From: an uncultured Collinsella sp.
Lineage (GTDB): Bacteria; Actinomycetota; Coriobacteriia; Coriobacteriales; Coriobacteriaceae
Direction of reading: 5' to 3'
NCBI GenBank assembly: GCA_902474645.1
Contig: CABRWN010000135.1
Span: 1-5,790, forward strand
DNA length: 5,790 bases
Below are positions 1 through 5,758 of the stretch, piece by piece. The number at the start of each line of letters is the position of its first letter. Positions within the stretch are counted from its first letter, which is position 1. A program made the translations under genes and the position numbers. The notes beneath the pieces are model-generated. The model did no database searches. It was given only the letters and a program-made list of their open reading frames with translations, and was not told the DNA's origin.

Positions 1-37
1 CCCGCCGCAAGGGCGTCTGTCCCTTAGCGGCGGTTTT
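1..37 (+). terminator. Rho-independent terminator for a plus-strand gene left of the window
   Basis: CCGCCGC (2-8) pairs with GCGGCGG (27-33) and AAGGG (9-13) pairs with CCCTT (21-25), with one bulged A at 26 and a 7-base loop. TTTT follows at 34-37. The GC-rich stem plus T-run reads as a terminator on the plus strand, so the gene to the left probably runs toward this operon. Whether it also works on the minus strand cannot be judged, because the flank lies outside the window. Confidence 0.7.
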
Positions 38-48
38 GACGTTTGCGC

Positions 49-93
49 AGATAAAACCTGCCAAAATAAACCTGTCCCTTTTTGGCAGGTTTT
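49..93 (-). terminator. Rho-independent terminator of the ABC importer operon
   Basis: A perfect 14-bp inverted repeat joins AAAACCTGCCAAAA (53-66) and TTTTGGCAGGTTTT (80-93) around a 13-base loop. On the minus strand the stem has a CCTGCC/GGCAGG core and ends in TTTTATCTG. The upstream arm includes two bases of the ATPase stop codon (92-94), so the hairpin begins inside the coding sequence with no spacer. It is the natural end of the three-gene operon. Confidence 0.85.
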
Positions 94-886
94 AGCTTAG
101 CAGCATGCGGTCGTTGGCGAGCTCGCCGCCCGAGACCTCCTCGAACTTCTGCAGCAGGTCGGCTACGGTGAGCGACTTCTTCTCATCGCCCGCCACGTCG
201 TAGATCACGTGGCCTTCGTGCATCATGATCAGACGGTTGCCCAGACGGATGGCGTCGTTCATGTTGTGCGTGACCATGAGCGTGGTCAGGTGGTTCTCGT
301 CGACGATCTCCTCGGTCAGGTTGAGCACCTTAGAGGCCGTCTTGGGGTCGAGGGCCGCGGTGTGCTCGTCGAGCAGCAGCAGGCGCGGCCTGGTGAGCGT
401 GGCCATCAGCAGGGTGAGTGCCTGGCGCTGGCCACCCGAGAGCAGGCCGACCTTGGCGTTGAGACGCGTGTCCAGACCAAGGTCCAGGCGCTTGAGCAGC
501 TCGACGTACTCATCTTTCTCGGCCTTGGTGACGCCCCACGAAAGGCCGCGATGCTGGCCGCGACGCTTGGCGAGGGCCAGGTTCTCGGCGATCTGCATGT
601 CGGCAGCGGTACCGCGCATGGGGTCCTGAAACACGCGGCCCAGGTACTTGGCGCGCTGCGACTCGCTCAGGCGCGAGATGTCGGTGCCGTCGAGCTCAAT
701 AACGCCCGAATCGAGCGGGTACACGCCGGCGATCATGTTGAGCAGCGTGGACTTGCCGGCGCCGTTGCCGCCGATCACGGTTACAAAGTCGCCGTCATTC
801 AGGGTGAGGTCGACGCCGGTGAGCGCGCGCTTCTCGGTGACGGTGCCCTTGTTAAAGGTCTTCTTGACATGCGAGAGCTTAAGCAT
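92..886 (-). CDS. ABC importer ATP-binding protein (TrpZ-like / COG1101-type)
   Basis: This is the 264-residue cytoplasmic ATPase that powers the importer encoded just upstream. Visible motifs in order are Walker A GGNGAGKST (39-47), Q-loop FQDP (86-89), signature LSGGQRQ (149-155), Walker B LLLLDE (169-174) and H-loop His207 in VTHN. After the catalytic Glu174 the usual Pro is replaced by His (DEHTAALDP), which I recall as typical of the ATPases paired with ABC_sub_bind lipoproteins. The length is complete for a single nucleotide-binding domain. ATG at 886 is preferred because the homology begins at MLKLSHV and GGGAG lies 9 bases upstream. ATG 895 has no room for a ribosome site, and the longer upstream extension reads through the permease 3' end. 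The start overlaps the permease stop by 8 bases, implying translational coupling. Substrate is set by the partner proteins; aromatic amino acids are a guess from related systems. Confidence 0.93.
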   Translation of the reverse strand: MLKLSHVKKTFNKGTVTEKRALTGVDLTLNDGDFVTVIGGNGAGKSTLLNMIAGVYPLDSGVIELDGTDISRLSESQRAKYLGRVFQDPMRGTAADMQIAENLALAKRRGQHRGLSWGVTKAEKDEYVELLKRLDLGLDTRLNAKVGLLSGGQRQALTLLMATLTRPRLLLLDEHTAALDPKTASKVLNLTEEIVDENHLTTLMVTHNMNDAIRLGNRLIMMHEGHVIYDVAGDEKKSLTVADLLQKFEEVSGGELANDRMLLS

Positions 887-1802
887 CTGCCTCATCTCCC
901 TTCGTGTAGGAGCTGCGGAGCTTATAGCGCTCCCAAACCACGGGCACGCACAGGGCCACAGCGACAATTACGGCGGAGAGCAGCTTCATGTCGTTGGCGT
1001 CCATGCCCAACTGCAGCACGATGGCGCGGATAAGGAAGTACACCACGGAGCCAAAGACGGCGGAGGCAAGACGGACACTAAACTGCGTGAGGCCGCCGGG
1101 CAGCAGACGGCCGAGCACCTCACCGATAACAATGGCGGCAAGACCGATAACGATGGCACCGGTGCCCATACCAATGTCGGCATACTTTTGGCTCTGGCAG
1201 ATGAGCGCGCCCGAAAGGCCGATGAGGGCGTTGGAGAGCACGAGGGCGATCATCTTGGTGGAGTTGGTGTTGACGCCCAGAGCGCGGATCATGTACTCGT
1301 TGTTGCCGGTGGCGCGCAGCGCCGAGCCGATCTCGGTGCCAAAGAACCAATACAGGATGGCAACGATAGCCACGGCGAGCAGGATGCCCAAGATGATGGC
1401 AACGGTGGACTGCGGCAGACCGGTCATATTGCTGACGGCCGAGAACACGGTGCCCTTGGCAAGAATGGGCGTATTGGACTTGCCCATGATACGCAGGTTA
1501 ATGGACCACAGGCTGATCTGGGTGAGGATTCCGGCGAGGATCGCGGGAATCTCAAAGACGGTGGTCAAAATGCCCGTGACGGCACCCGCGATGGCGCCGG
1601 CGCACATACCGGCCAGCACGGCGAGCAGCGGGTCGACGTTGTTATTGACGATGAGCACAGCGCAGACGCAGCCGCCGAGGGCAAAGCTGCCGTCGCAGGT
1701 CATATCGGGAATGTCGAGCAGGCGGAACGTGATAAACACGCCAAGCACCATAATGCCCCAGAGGACGCCCTGCGAAACGGCGCCCTGCAATGCAATGAGC
1801 AT
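879..1802 (-). CDS. ABC importer permease, branched-chain type (BPD_transp_2, TrpY-like)
   Basis: A 307-residue integral membrane protein forms the transport channel. By eye there are about eight or nine hydrophobic segments, near residues 9-29, 39-52, 58-82, 85-104, 130-153, 184-203, 213-230, 243-265 and 274-290. The family signature PDMTCDGSFALGG (32-44) fits LivH-like permeases, and the cytoplasmic loop GSALRATGNN (159-168) with MIRALGVNT after it is the likely ATPase-coupling helix. The C-terminus is short, charged and cytoplasmic. ATG 1802 is chosen because AGGAGG (1811-1816) sits 8 bases upstream; the nearer ATG at 1808 is in another frame. The gene follows the binding-protein gene after a 203-bp gap and overlaps the ATPase gene by 8 bases. 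Membership of this importer is clear. The substrate is not determined by this sequence. Confidence 0.92.
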   Translation of the reverse strand: MLIALQGAVSQGVLWGIMVLGVFITFRLLDIPDMTCDGSFALGGCVCAVLIVNNNVDPLLAVLAGMCAGAIAGAVTGILTTVFEIPAILAGILTQISLWSINLRIMGKSNTPILAKGTVFSAVSNMTGLPQSTVAIILGILLAVAIVAILYWFFGTEIGSALRATGNNEYMIRALGVNTNSTKMIALVLSNALIGLSGALICQSQKYADIGMGTGAIVIGLAAIVIGEVLGRLLPGGLTQFSVRLASAVFGSVVYFLIRAIVLQLGMDANDMKLLSAVIVAVALCVPVVWERYKLRSSYTKGDEADA

Positions 1803-2005
1803 GCTTCATACCTCCTAGGATAGGGTGGACACGTGAGTCACCATAATAGCGGTAACAATGCATAAAAGAGCTGCGGACAGACGTTTTGTTTTACCTGAAA
1901 CAAGCAGGGCGGACGCCGGTCTACAGCGCCCGCCCCTGTGGCTCAGATATTGAATAACGCGACTAAAGCGCGAGCACGGGCTCTAGACGCATGCCGCGTA
2001 TGGTA
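1803..2005 (-). other. 203-bp spacer inside the importer operon
   Basis: This gap separates the binding-protein stop from the permease start. No coding sequence is evident. It holds the hairpin listed separately (1903-1938), the permease Shine-Dalgarno site, and a TATTAT hexamer (minus strand, 1848-1843) that could be a -10 element but lacks a good -35. Small dyads (ACGC/GCGT near 1987-1999, CGCG/CGCG at 1958-1972) are too short to interpret. The gap is long for genes of one transporter and suggests processing, attenuation or a second promoter. Confidence 0.5.
1903..1938 (-). terminator. Intra-operon hairpin, possible leaky terminator or mRNA stabiliser
   Basis: CAGGGCGG (1905-1912) pairs with CCGCCC-C-TG (1930-1938, one bulged C), and CGC (1914-1916) pairs with GCG (1926-1928) around a 9-base loop. 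On the minus strand it is followed by CTTGTTTC, a weak T-rich tail. The stem is strong but the tail is poor, so partial termination or protection of the upstream binding-protein mRNA from 3' decay both fit. Confidence 0.45.
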
Positions 2006-2986
2006 TTACGCGTCCAGAGTGGAAAGGTCGATGCCCAGCGCCTCGGCCATCTCGTCGTTCTTGACGACGACCAGGTCCTTGCTCGAGAGGTGCTTGATCG
2101 GCATGTCTTCGGGCTTAGCCTCGCCTTTCAGGATCTTAACGGCCATCTCGCCCGCGGCGTAGCCCAGGTCCTCATAGTTGATGGAGAGGGTGAACAGGCC
2201 GCCGGCCATGCACATACCCTCCTCGCCAGTCACGAAGGGGAGCTTGTTCTCCTTGCAGATCTGGCCGACCTGCGAGGCACCCGCGGCGATGGTGTTGTCG
2301 GTGGGGGAGTACAGCGCGTCGACCTTGCCCACGGCAGACTCGACGACGGACTGAATCTCGTTGGAGCTCGAGACGGTGAAGTCAGTGTACTCGAGGCCCA
2401 GCTTGTCGAGTTCCTTCTTGGCGGCCTTGATCTGGACGTCGGAGTTGGACTCGGCGGTGCAGTAGAGCAGGCCGACCTTTTTAACGTCGGGCAGGACCTT
2501 CTGCATCATCTCGAGCTGCTCGGCGACCGGGGTGAGGTCGGAAGCGCCCGTGACGTTGGTGCCCGGCTTGTCGTTGTCCTGGACCAGGCCGGAGGCGGCG
2601 TAGTCGGTGATGGCACAGCCCACGATGGGGATATCGGCCGTGGCGCCGGCGGCAGCCTGCGCGGCGGGCGTGGCGATGGCATAAATCAGGTTGACGTTGT
2701 CGCCCACAAACTTGTCGGCAATGGACTTACACGTGGACTGGTCGTTCTGGGCGTTCTTCTGGTCGATCTTGACCTTAAGGCCGCTCTTCTTGATGGCCTT
2801 GACGAAGCCGTCGTTGGCGGCATCGAGCGCGGAGTGCTCGGTGAGCTGCAGAACGCCGATGGTGTAGTCGGAACCGGCGGCAGCGGAGCCGGAACCAGAG
2901 TTGCCGCCGCATCCGGCGAGCGGGGCGAGCGCGAGCAGGCCGGCGGAGACCAGAAGGCTCCTGCGGCTGATGGTGATGTCCTTCAT
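2006..2986 (-). CDS. ABC importer substrate-binding lipoprotein (ABC_sub_bind family, TrpX-like)
   Basis: This 326-residue extracytoplasmic protein captures the substrate for the adjacent permease and ATPase. The N-terminus is a lipoprotein signal: ISRRSLL (6-12), a hydrophobic stretch, then lipobox LAGC with Cys26 as the lipid-modified residue, followed by a Gly/Ser/Ala linker. The SRRSLL stretch resembles a twin-arginine motif, so Tat export is possible. The mature part begins YTIGVLQL and shows the two-lobe periplasmic-binding pattern of family PF04392, including KVGLLYCTAESNS and DALYSPTDN. ATG 2986 is chosen because GGGGGT lies 6 bases upstream and the signal peptide starts there; an in-frame TTG at 3034 would add 16 residues and fall beside the predicted transcription start. 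Streptococcal relatives have been linked to tryptophan or phenylalanine, but the specificity here is inferred only. It is the first gene of the operon. Confidence 0.92.
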   Translation of the reverse strand: MKDITISRRSLLVSAGLLALAPLAGCGGNSGSGSAAAGSDYTIGVLQLTEHSALDAANDGFVKAIKKSGLKVKIDQKNAQNDQSTCKSIADKFVGDNVNLIYAIATPAAQAAAGATADIPIVGCAITDYAASGLVQDNDKPGTNVTGASDLTPVAEQLEMMQKVLPDVKKVGLLYCTAESNSDVQIKAAKKELDKLGLEYTDFTVSSSNEIQSVVESAVGKVDALYSPTDNTIAAGASQVGQICKENKLPFVTGEEGMCMAGGLFTLSINYEDLGYAAGEMAVKILKGEAKPEDMPIKHLSSKDLVVVKNDEMAEALGIDLSTLDA

Positions 2987-3018
2987 ATCATTACCCCCAG
3001 TATAAAAATGGCTGGAAA

Positions 3019-3044
3019 CACTGCACTGGGACAAAGTGCAAGTG
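3019..3044 (-). promoter_or_regulatory. Dyad at the predicted transcription start of the importer operon
   Basis: On the minus strand, CACT-T-GCACT (3044-3035) pairs with AGTGC-AGTG (3027-3019) around a 7-base loop TTGTCCC, with one bulged T. The inner TGCACT/AGTGCA match is perfect. It lies a few bases downstream of the predicted -10, where a repressor would block transcription. As RNA it would be a small 5' hairpin. There is no T-run, so it is not a terminator. Confidence 0.45.
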
Positions 3045-3046
3045 GA

Positions 3047-3077
3047 ACTATAGTAGCGCTGATGTCCATTTTTACAA
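3047..3077 (-). promoter_or_regulatory. Candidate sigma-70-type promoter of the importer operon
   Basis: Reading the minus strand, -35 TTGTAA (3077-3072) is followed after 16 bases by TACTAT (3055-3050), overlapping TATAGT (3052-3047, spacer 19). Each hexamer matches consensus at four or five positions. Transcription would start near 3043, giving a leader of about 55 bases. It is the best promoter candidate in the gap between the regulator and the binding-protein gene. Confidence 0.5.
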
Positions 3078-3104
3078 CAGCCTGGCGGGTTTTTTAATAC
3101 AGAA

Positions 3105-3137
3105 TCGGATGGGCGGTACGGGTAGTCGAATGGGCGG
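3105..3137. repeat. Direct repeat TCGRATGGGCGG, 21-bp period
   Basis: TCGGATGGGCGG (3105-3116) and TCGAATGGGCGG (3126-3137) match at 11 of 12 positions and start 21 bp apart, about two helical turns. They lie between the regulator stop and the importer promoter. The spacing would put two protein-binding sites on the same DNA face. Binding is not shown. Confidence 0.4.
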
Positions 3138-3146
3138 CGGAGGGTC

Positions 3147-3932
3147 TTATGCGGCGGAGGAGGCGTCGTCCTCGTCCAGGGCGGCGAAGAGCTTCTTGCC
3201 GTCGAGGAGACGTGTGGTGACGTTTCTCATTCGGCCAATCTCTACGGTACGCAACGTGTCATCGGCGCCTCGGGCGTCATAGACCGTTCCCAGCAAATAA
3301 GAGATGCCGTCTCGTTGCTTGATGGCAAAGGGACGGAGTGTCATCCGTGCTGCTTCGGTTTCGCCACGCGTCGTGACGCTCGAAATATCAAAACTCACCG
3401 TGGTTCCGTGGTCGATGGCCTGCTCGACGAGCTCGCACGTGTCGATACGCTTGATGGGCGTGCGTGTTGCCTTGGTAGCCTTGCTGCCTGCGCTCGGAAC
3501 GGGTTCGGGTGTATCGAGGTAGCCGCGAACGTCGGCACTCGCCATGGCAACTAAGTGCTGCGCCATGCTCTTGCGGATAGCGATAGGCGTGGAGCGGTTG
3601 CGCATGACCATACCGTGGAGCCGGATGATCTCTTCATCGGTGAGCGGGCGGGTAAGAAGTTTGTAGCCCACGCCGCGTTTGTACTCAATTTCGTATCCGG
3701 CATGGCGAAGCGCGGAGATGGCGGTGTAGATGCTGCGCCGCGCCGCCGAGATGGGCATGCGGGCGGGGTCGTCGGGATGGGCGAGGCGCCGGATCAATTC
3801 ATCGGAAAGCATGGCCTTGTCCTCGCCAGTGTTTTCGCTTAATAGTTGCAGGATGCGAACGGCGCGATAGGCTGCCATCGAGGCGGCGCCTCTAGTCGTG
3901 GTGTCGTAGGTTTCAACAGCGGCTTCGGTCAT
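3147..3932 (-). CDS. WYL-domain transcriptional regulator with N-terminal winged helix
   Basis: A 261-residue cytoplasmic DNA-binding regulator. The N-terminal half is helix-turn-helix like: helices from about residue 20, a probable recognition helix in SAARRSIYTAISALRHAG (62-79) and a wing EYKRGVGYKL (83-92). A middle helical section and a Ser/Thr/Lys-rich linker (about 145-160) lead to a WYL domain: GTTVSFDIS (176-184), PFAIKQRDGISYLLGTVYD (201-219) and LRTVEIGRMRNV (228-239). The eponymous WYL triplet reads SYL here. WYL domains sense ligands, often nucleic-acid-related, but no ligand can be named. ATG 3932 is preferred because AAGGA lies 10 bases upstream; the in-frame GTG at 3941 would have only one base between it and that site. 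The importer operon begins 160 bp downstream on the same strand, making it a reasonable but unproven target. No clear promoter of its own is visible. Confidence 0.85.
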   Translation of the reverse strand: MTEAAVETYDTTTRGAASMAAYRAVRILQLLSENTGEDKAMLSDELIRRLAHPDDPARMPISAARRSIYTAISALRHAGYEIEYKRGVGYKLLTRPLTDEEIIRLHGMVMRNRSTPIAIRKSMAQHLVAMASADVRGYLDTPEPVPSAGSKATKATRTPIKRIDTCELVEQAIDHGTTVSFDISSVTTRGETEAARMTLRPFAIKQRDGISYLLGTVYDARGADDTLRTVEIGRMRNVTTRLLDGKKLFAALDEDDASSAA

Positions 3933-4108
3933 CGTGCCCACGTCCTTTCCGTTTTGGGTGGCGACGGTATGGAGCCTAGGACGTGGGGCTTTCCCAGGGG
4001 CGCAGGGCGCTCTGGGCGGTCGGTAGTCGTCGGCAAACGGCGGGTCGAGTTTTCAACAGCCCTGCTCAACTGACCAAAAACTTGCCAAAAGCTTGACGGA
4101 TGCTGTTG
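3933..4108 (-). other. Upstream region of the WYL regulator gene
   Basis: The roughly 175 bp between the asnS terminator and the regulator start contain no credible coding sequence. Seen here are an AAGGA ribosome site just before the regulator ATG, an 11-bp inverted repeat (4050-4060 with 4102-4112, listed separately), and T-rich minus-strand segments between its arms that could support RNA polymerase binding. I could not pick a convincing -35/-10 pair. Confidence 0.4.
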
Positions 4109-4112
4109 AAAA
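4050..4112. repeat. Inverted repeat TTTTCAACAGC / GCTGTTGAAAA
   Basis: TTTTCAACAGC (4050-4060) and its exact reverse complement (4102-4112) flank 41 bases upstream of the regulator gene. The right copy overlaps the T-run of the asnS terminator. A third ten-base match, TTTCAACAGC, occurs inside the regulator coding region at 3911-3920. Possible roles are an autoregulatory operator or DnaA-like sites; both are speculative. Confidence 0.45.
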
Positions 4113-4144
4113 AAGCGTCTCTCGACCGATGTCGAGAGACGCTT
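4109..4144 (-). terminator. Rho-independent terminator of asnS
   Basis: AAGCGTCTCTCGAC (4113-4126) and GTCGAGAGACGCTT (4131-4144) form a perfect 14-bp stem with a 4-base loop. On the minus strand it ends in six T residues (4114-4109). It lies about 47 bases past the asnS stop codon and should isolate asnS from the regulator gene. Confidence 0.92.
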
Positions 4145-4190
4145 ATGCGATGAGCGTTGGCGTGTGGCGACGCGAGCTAGCGTCCGACGA

Positions 4191-5578
4191 TTAGAAGTCG
4201 GCGTTGCCCACGGTGCGCGGGTGCGGCAGGACGTCGCGGATGTTGCCCACGCCGGTCAGATACATGACCAAGCGCTCGAAGCCCAGACCGTAGCCGGCGT
4301 GCTTGCAGGAACCGTAGCGGCGCAGGTCAAGGTAGTACTTGTACTGCTCGGGATTCATGCCCAGGTCCTTGATGCGGGCCTCGAGCAGATCCAGGCGCTC
4401 CTCGCGCTGGGAGCCGCCGATGATCTCGCCGATGCCCGGCACCAGGCAGTCGGCGGCGGCGACGGTCTTGCCGTCCTCGTTCATGCGCATGTAGAACGCC
4501 TTGATCTCGGCCGGGTAGTCGGTCACAAAAGTCGGTCGCTTAAAGTGTTCCTCGGTCAGGAAACGCTCGTGCTCGGTTTGCAGGTCGATGCCCCAGCTCA
4601 CGGGATAGTCAAACTTGTGACCGGCGGCGACGGCCTGCTCCAGGATTTCGACGGCCTCGGTGTAGGTAACGCGGGCAAAGTCGGAGTTGGCGACATGGTC
4701 CAGGCGCTCGAGCAGACCCTTGTCCACAAACTTGTTGAGCATATTGAGCTCGTCGGGGCAGGTGGCCATAACGTCCTTAAGGACGTACTTGAGCATGGCC
4801 TCGGCGTTGTCCATGTAGTCGTTGAGGTCGGCGAAGGCCATCTCGGGCTCGATCATCCAAAACTCGGCGGCGTGGCGCGTGGTGTTGGAGTTCTCGGCGC
4901 GGAAGGTGGGGCCAAAGGTGTACACGTCGCCAAAGGCCATGGCAAAGTTCTCGGCGTTGAGCTGGCCGGACACGGTGAGGCTCGCATGCTTGCCAAAGAA
5001 GTCCTGGCTCCAGTCGACCTCGCCGGACTCGGTGAGGGGCGGATTTTTGGGGTCGAGCGTAGTCACGCGGAACATCTCGCCGGCGCCTTCGCAGTCACTC
5101 GTGGTGATGATGGGGGTGTTGACGTAGACAAAGCCCTGCTCCTGGAAGAAGCGGTGGATGGCGGCAGCCGCGACAGAGCGGATGCGGAACACGGCGCGGA
5201 ACAGGTTGGTGCGCGGGCGCAGGTGCTGCTGGGTGCGCAGGAACTCGACGGTTGCGCGCTTCTTCTGCAGCGGGTAATCCGGGGCGCTGACGCCCTCGAC
5301 CTCGATGGAGGTGGCAGAAAGCTCGAAAGGCTGGGGCGCATCGGGGGTCAGCTTGACGGTGCCGGTGCAAATGAGTGCGGCCGAGACGTTTTGATGGGCG
5401 ATCTCGTCGTAGTTGTCGAGTGCCTCGCGGTTCATGACGACCTGCAGGTCGCGGAAGCAGCTGCCGTCGTTGAGTGTAACGAAGCCAAAGTTCTTCATGT
5501 CGCGGACGGACTTGACCCAGCCTGGCCGCCGAGCGACTCGGCATCGGCATAGAGCTGCGCGATTTTGGTGCGGTTCAC
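4191..5578 (-). CDS. asnS: Asparaginyl-tRNA synthetase, frameshifted near its 5' end
   Basis: AsnRS charges tRNA-Asn with asparagine in the cytoplasm. The open body, 435 codons from ATG 5498 to TAA 4191, carries the rest of the OB-fold anticodon-binding domain (NFGFVTLNDGSCFRDLQVV, 3-21), the AsnRS hallmark TSDCEGAGEMFRV (133-145), class II motif 2 FRAENSNTTRHAAEFW (199-214) and motif 3 GYGLGFERLVMYL (402-414). The ending HPRTVGNADF is typical. ATG 5498 is not a credible start: it lacks a ribosome site and cuts the OB fold. GTG 5578, after GGGAGGAT, opens a peptide beginning VNRTKIAQLYADAESLGGQ that looks like a true N-terminus but is in another frame and stops at 5495. In the body frame GWVKSVRD precedes ATG 5498. 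About five residues of the first beta strand plus one base appear to be missing at 5517-5524. Intact length would be about 466 residues, as in E. coli AsnRS. Assembly error or a real lesion are both possible. Confidence 0.9.
5495..5578 (-). pseudogene. N-terminal fragment of asnS in the start-codon frame
   Basis: From GTG 5578 the frame reads 27 residues and ends at TGA 5497-5495. The first 19 (VNRTKIAQLYADAESLGGQ, with V read as Met) fit an AsnRS N-terminal helix; the last eight (AGSSPSAT) are out-of-frame reading of the OB-fold codons. GGAGG at 5587-5583 lies 4 bases from the GTG, which is short but usable. An in-frame ATG at 5590 would add MGGY but has no ribosome site before it. This is the detached start of asnS, not an independent gene. 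Confidence 0.7.
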
Positions 5579-5624
5579 GTATCCTCCCATAACGGTTGAA
5601 TGATAGTTATCCATACAGTTCGAT

Positions 5625-5633
5625 ATTCTAGCA
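5625..5633 (-). promoter_or_regulatory. Candidate extended -10 promoter of asnS
   Basis: On the minus strand TGCTAGAAT (5633-5625) matches an extended -10 element (TGN plus TATAAT-like hexamer, 5 of 6). No good -35 is visible 16-18 bases upstream, as is common for extended -10 promoters. Transcription would start near 5618, about 40 bases before GTG 5578. The segment lies between the upstream gene's terminator and asnS, where a promoter is needed. Confidence 0.4.
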
Positions 5634-5686
5634 GCTCGGCTCATTTGGGCTATACAGATAAGGCATTGGCGGGATGGTTTTTCAAA

Positions 5687-5722
5687 CGAAAAGCGCCCGC
5701 GGCCAAATGGTCGCGGGCGCTT
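5687..5722 (-). terminator. Rho-independent terminator of the gene entering from the right
   Basis: AAGCGCCCGCGGCC (5691-5704) and GGTCGCGGGCGCTT (5709-5722) form a 14-bp stem with one G-U type pair and a 4-base loop. On the minus strand it ends in TTTTCGTTTG. It lies 36 bases past the TAG stop of the right-edge gene. The plus-strand side has no T-run. Confidence 0.85.
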
Positions 5723-5758
5723 GACGAGGTGCCTTTTGCTGTGTGGCGCGGGGCCTGG

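Noticed and set aside
887..967. 27-residue N-terminal extension of the ATPase
   Set aside because: It overlaps the permease coding region out of frame, is not like the family, and the homology starts at the ATG at 886, which has a suitable ribosome site.
648..1823. Plus-strand open frame of 391 codons opposite the permease and ATPase genes
   Set aside because: Low-complexity His/Asp/Gly-rich translation opposite two well-supported genes; no ribosome site or recognisable motif.
1824..1842. CACGTG-centred dyad before the permease gene
   Set aside because: The flanking arms GGTG and CACC are out of register by one base, leaving only a short palindrome expected by chance.
2987..3034. 16-residue extension of the binding protein from TTG 3034
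   Set aside because: It would precede the signal peptide and its start falls in the loop of the dyad next to the predicted transcription start. ATG 2986 has a good ribosome site.
3078..3096. CAGCCTGGCGGG followed by six T residues on the plus strand, as a terminator
   Set aside because: The GC-rich part cannot form a stem with a workable loop, and no plus-strand gene precedes it.
1991..3097. Plus-strand open frame of 368 codons opposite the binding-protein gene
   Set aside because: Same antisense artefact: it mirrors the binding-protein codons, shows no domain and runs through the importer promoter.
3019..3146. T-box or riboswitch leader before the importer operon
   Set aside because: The predicted leader is only about 55 bases and lacks the conserved T-box sequence (GGUGG-type bulge) and any terminator.
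4050..4112. Replication origin with DnaA boxes
   Set aside because: There are only two TTTTCAACA copies, they differ from the TTATCCACA consensus, and there is no AT-rich unwinding region or dnaA/dnaN neighbour.
4164..5552. Plus-strand open frame of 462 codons opposite asnS
   Set aside because: It is the antisense of a clear AsnRS gene. Its translation is a low-complexity Val/Gly/Leu/Asp-rich mix typical of antisense frames in GC-rich genes, with no ribosome site or domain.
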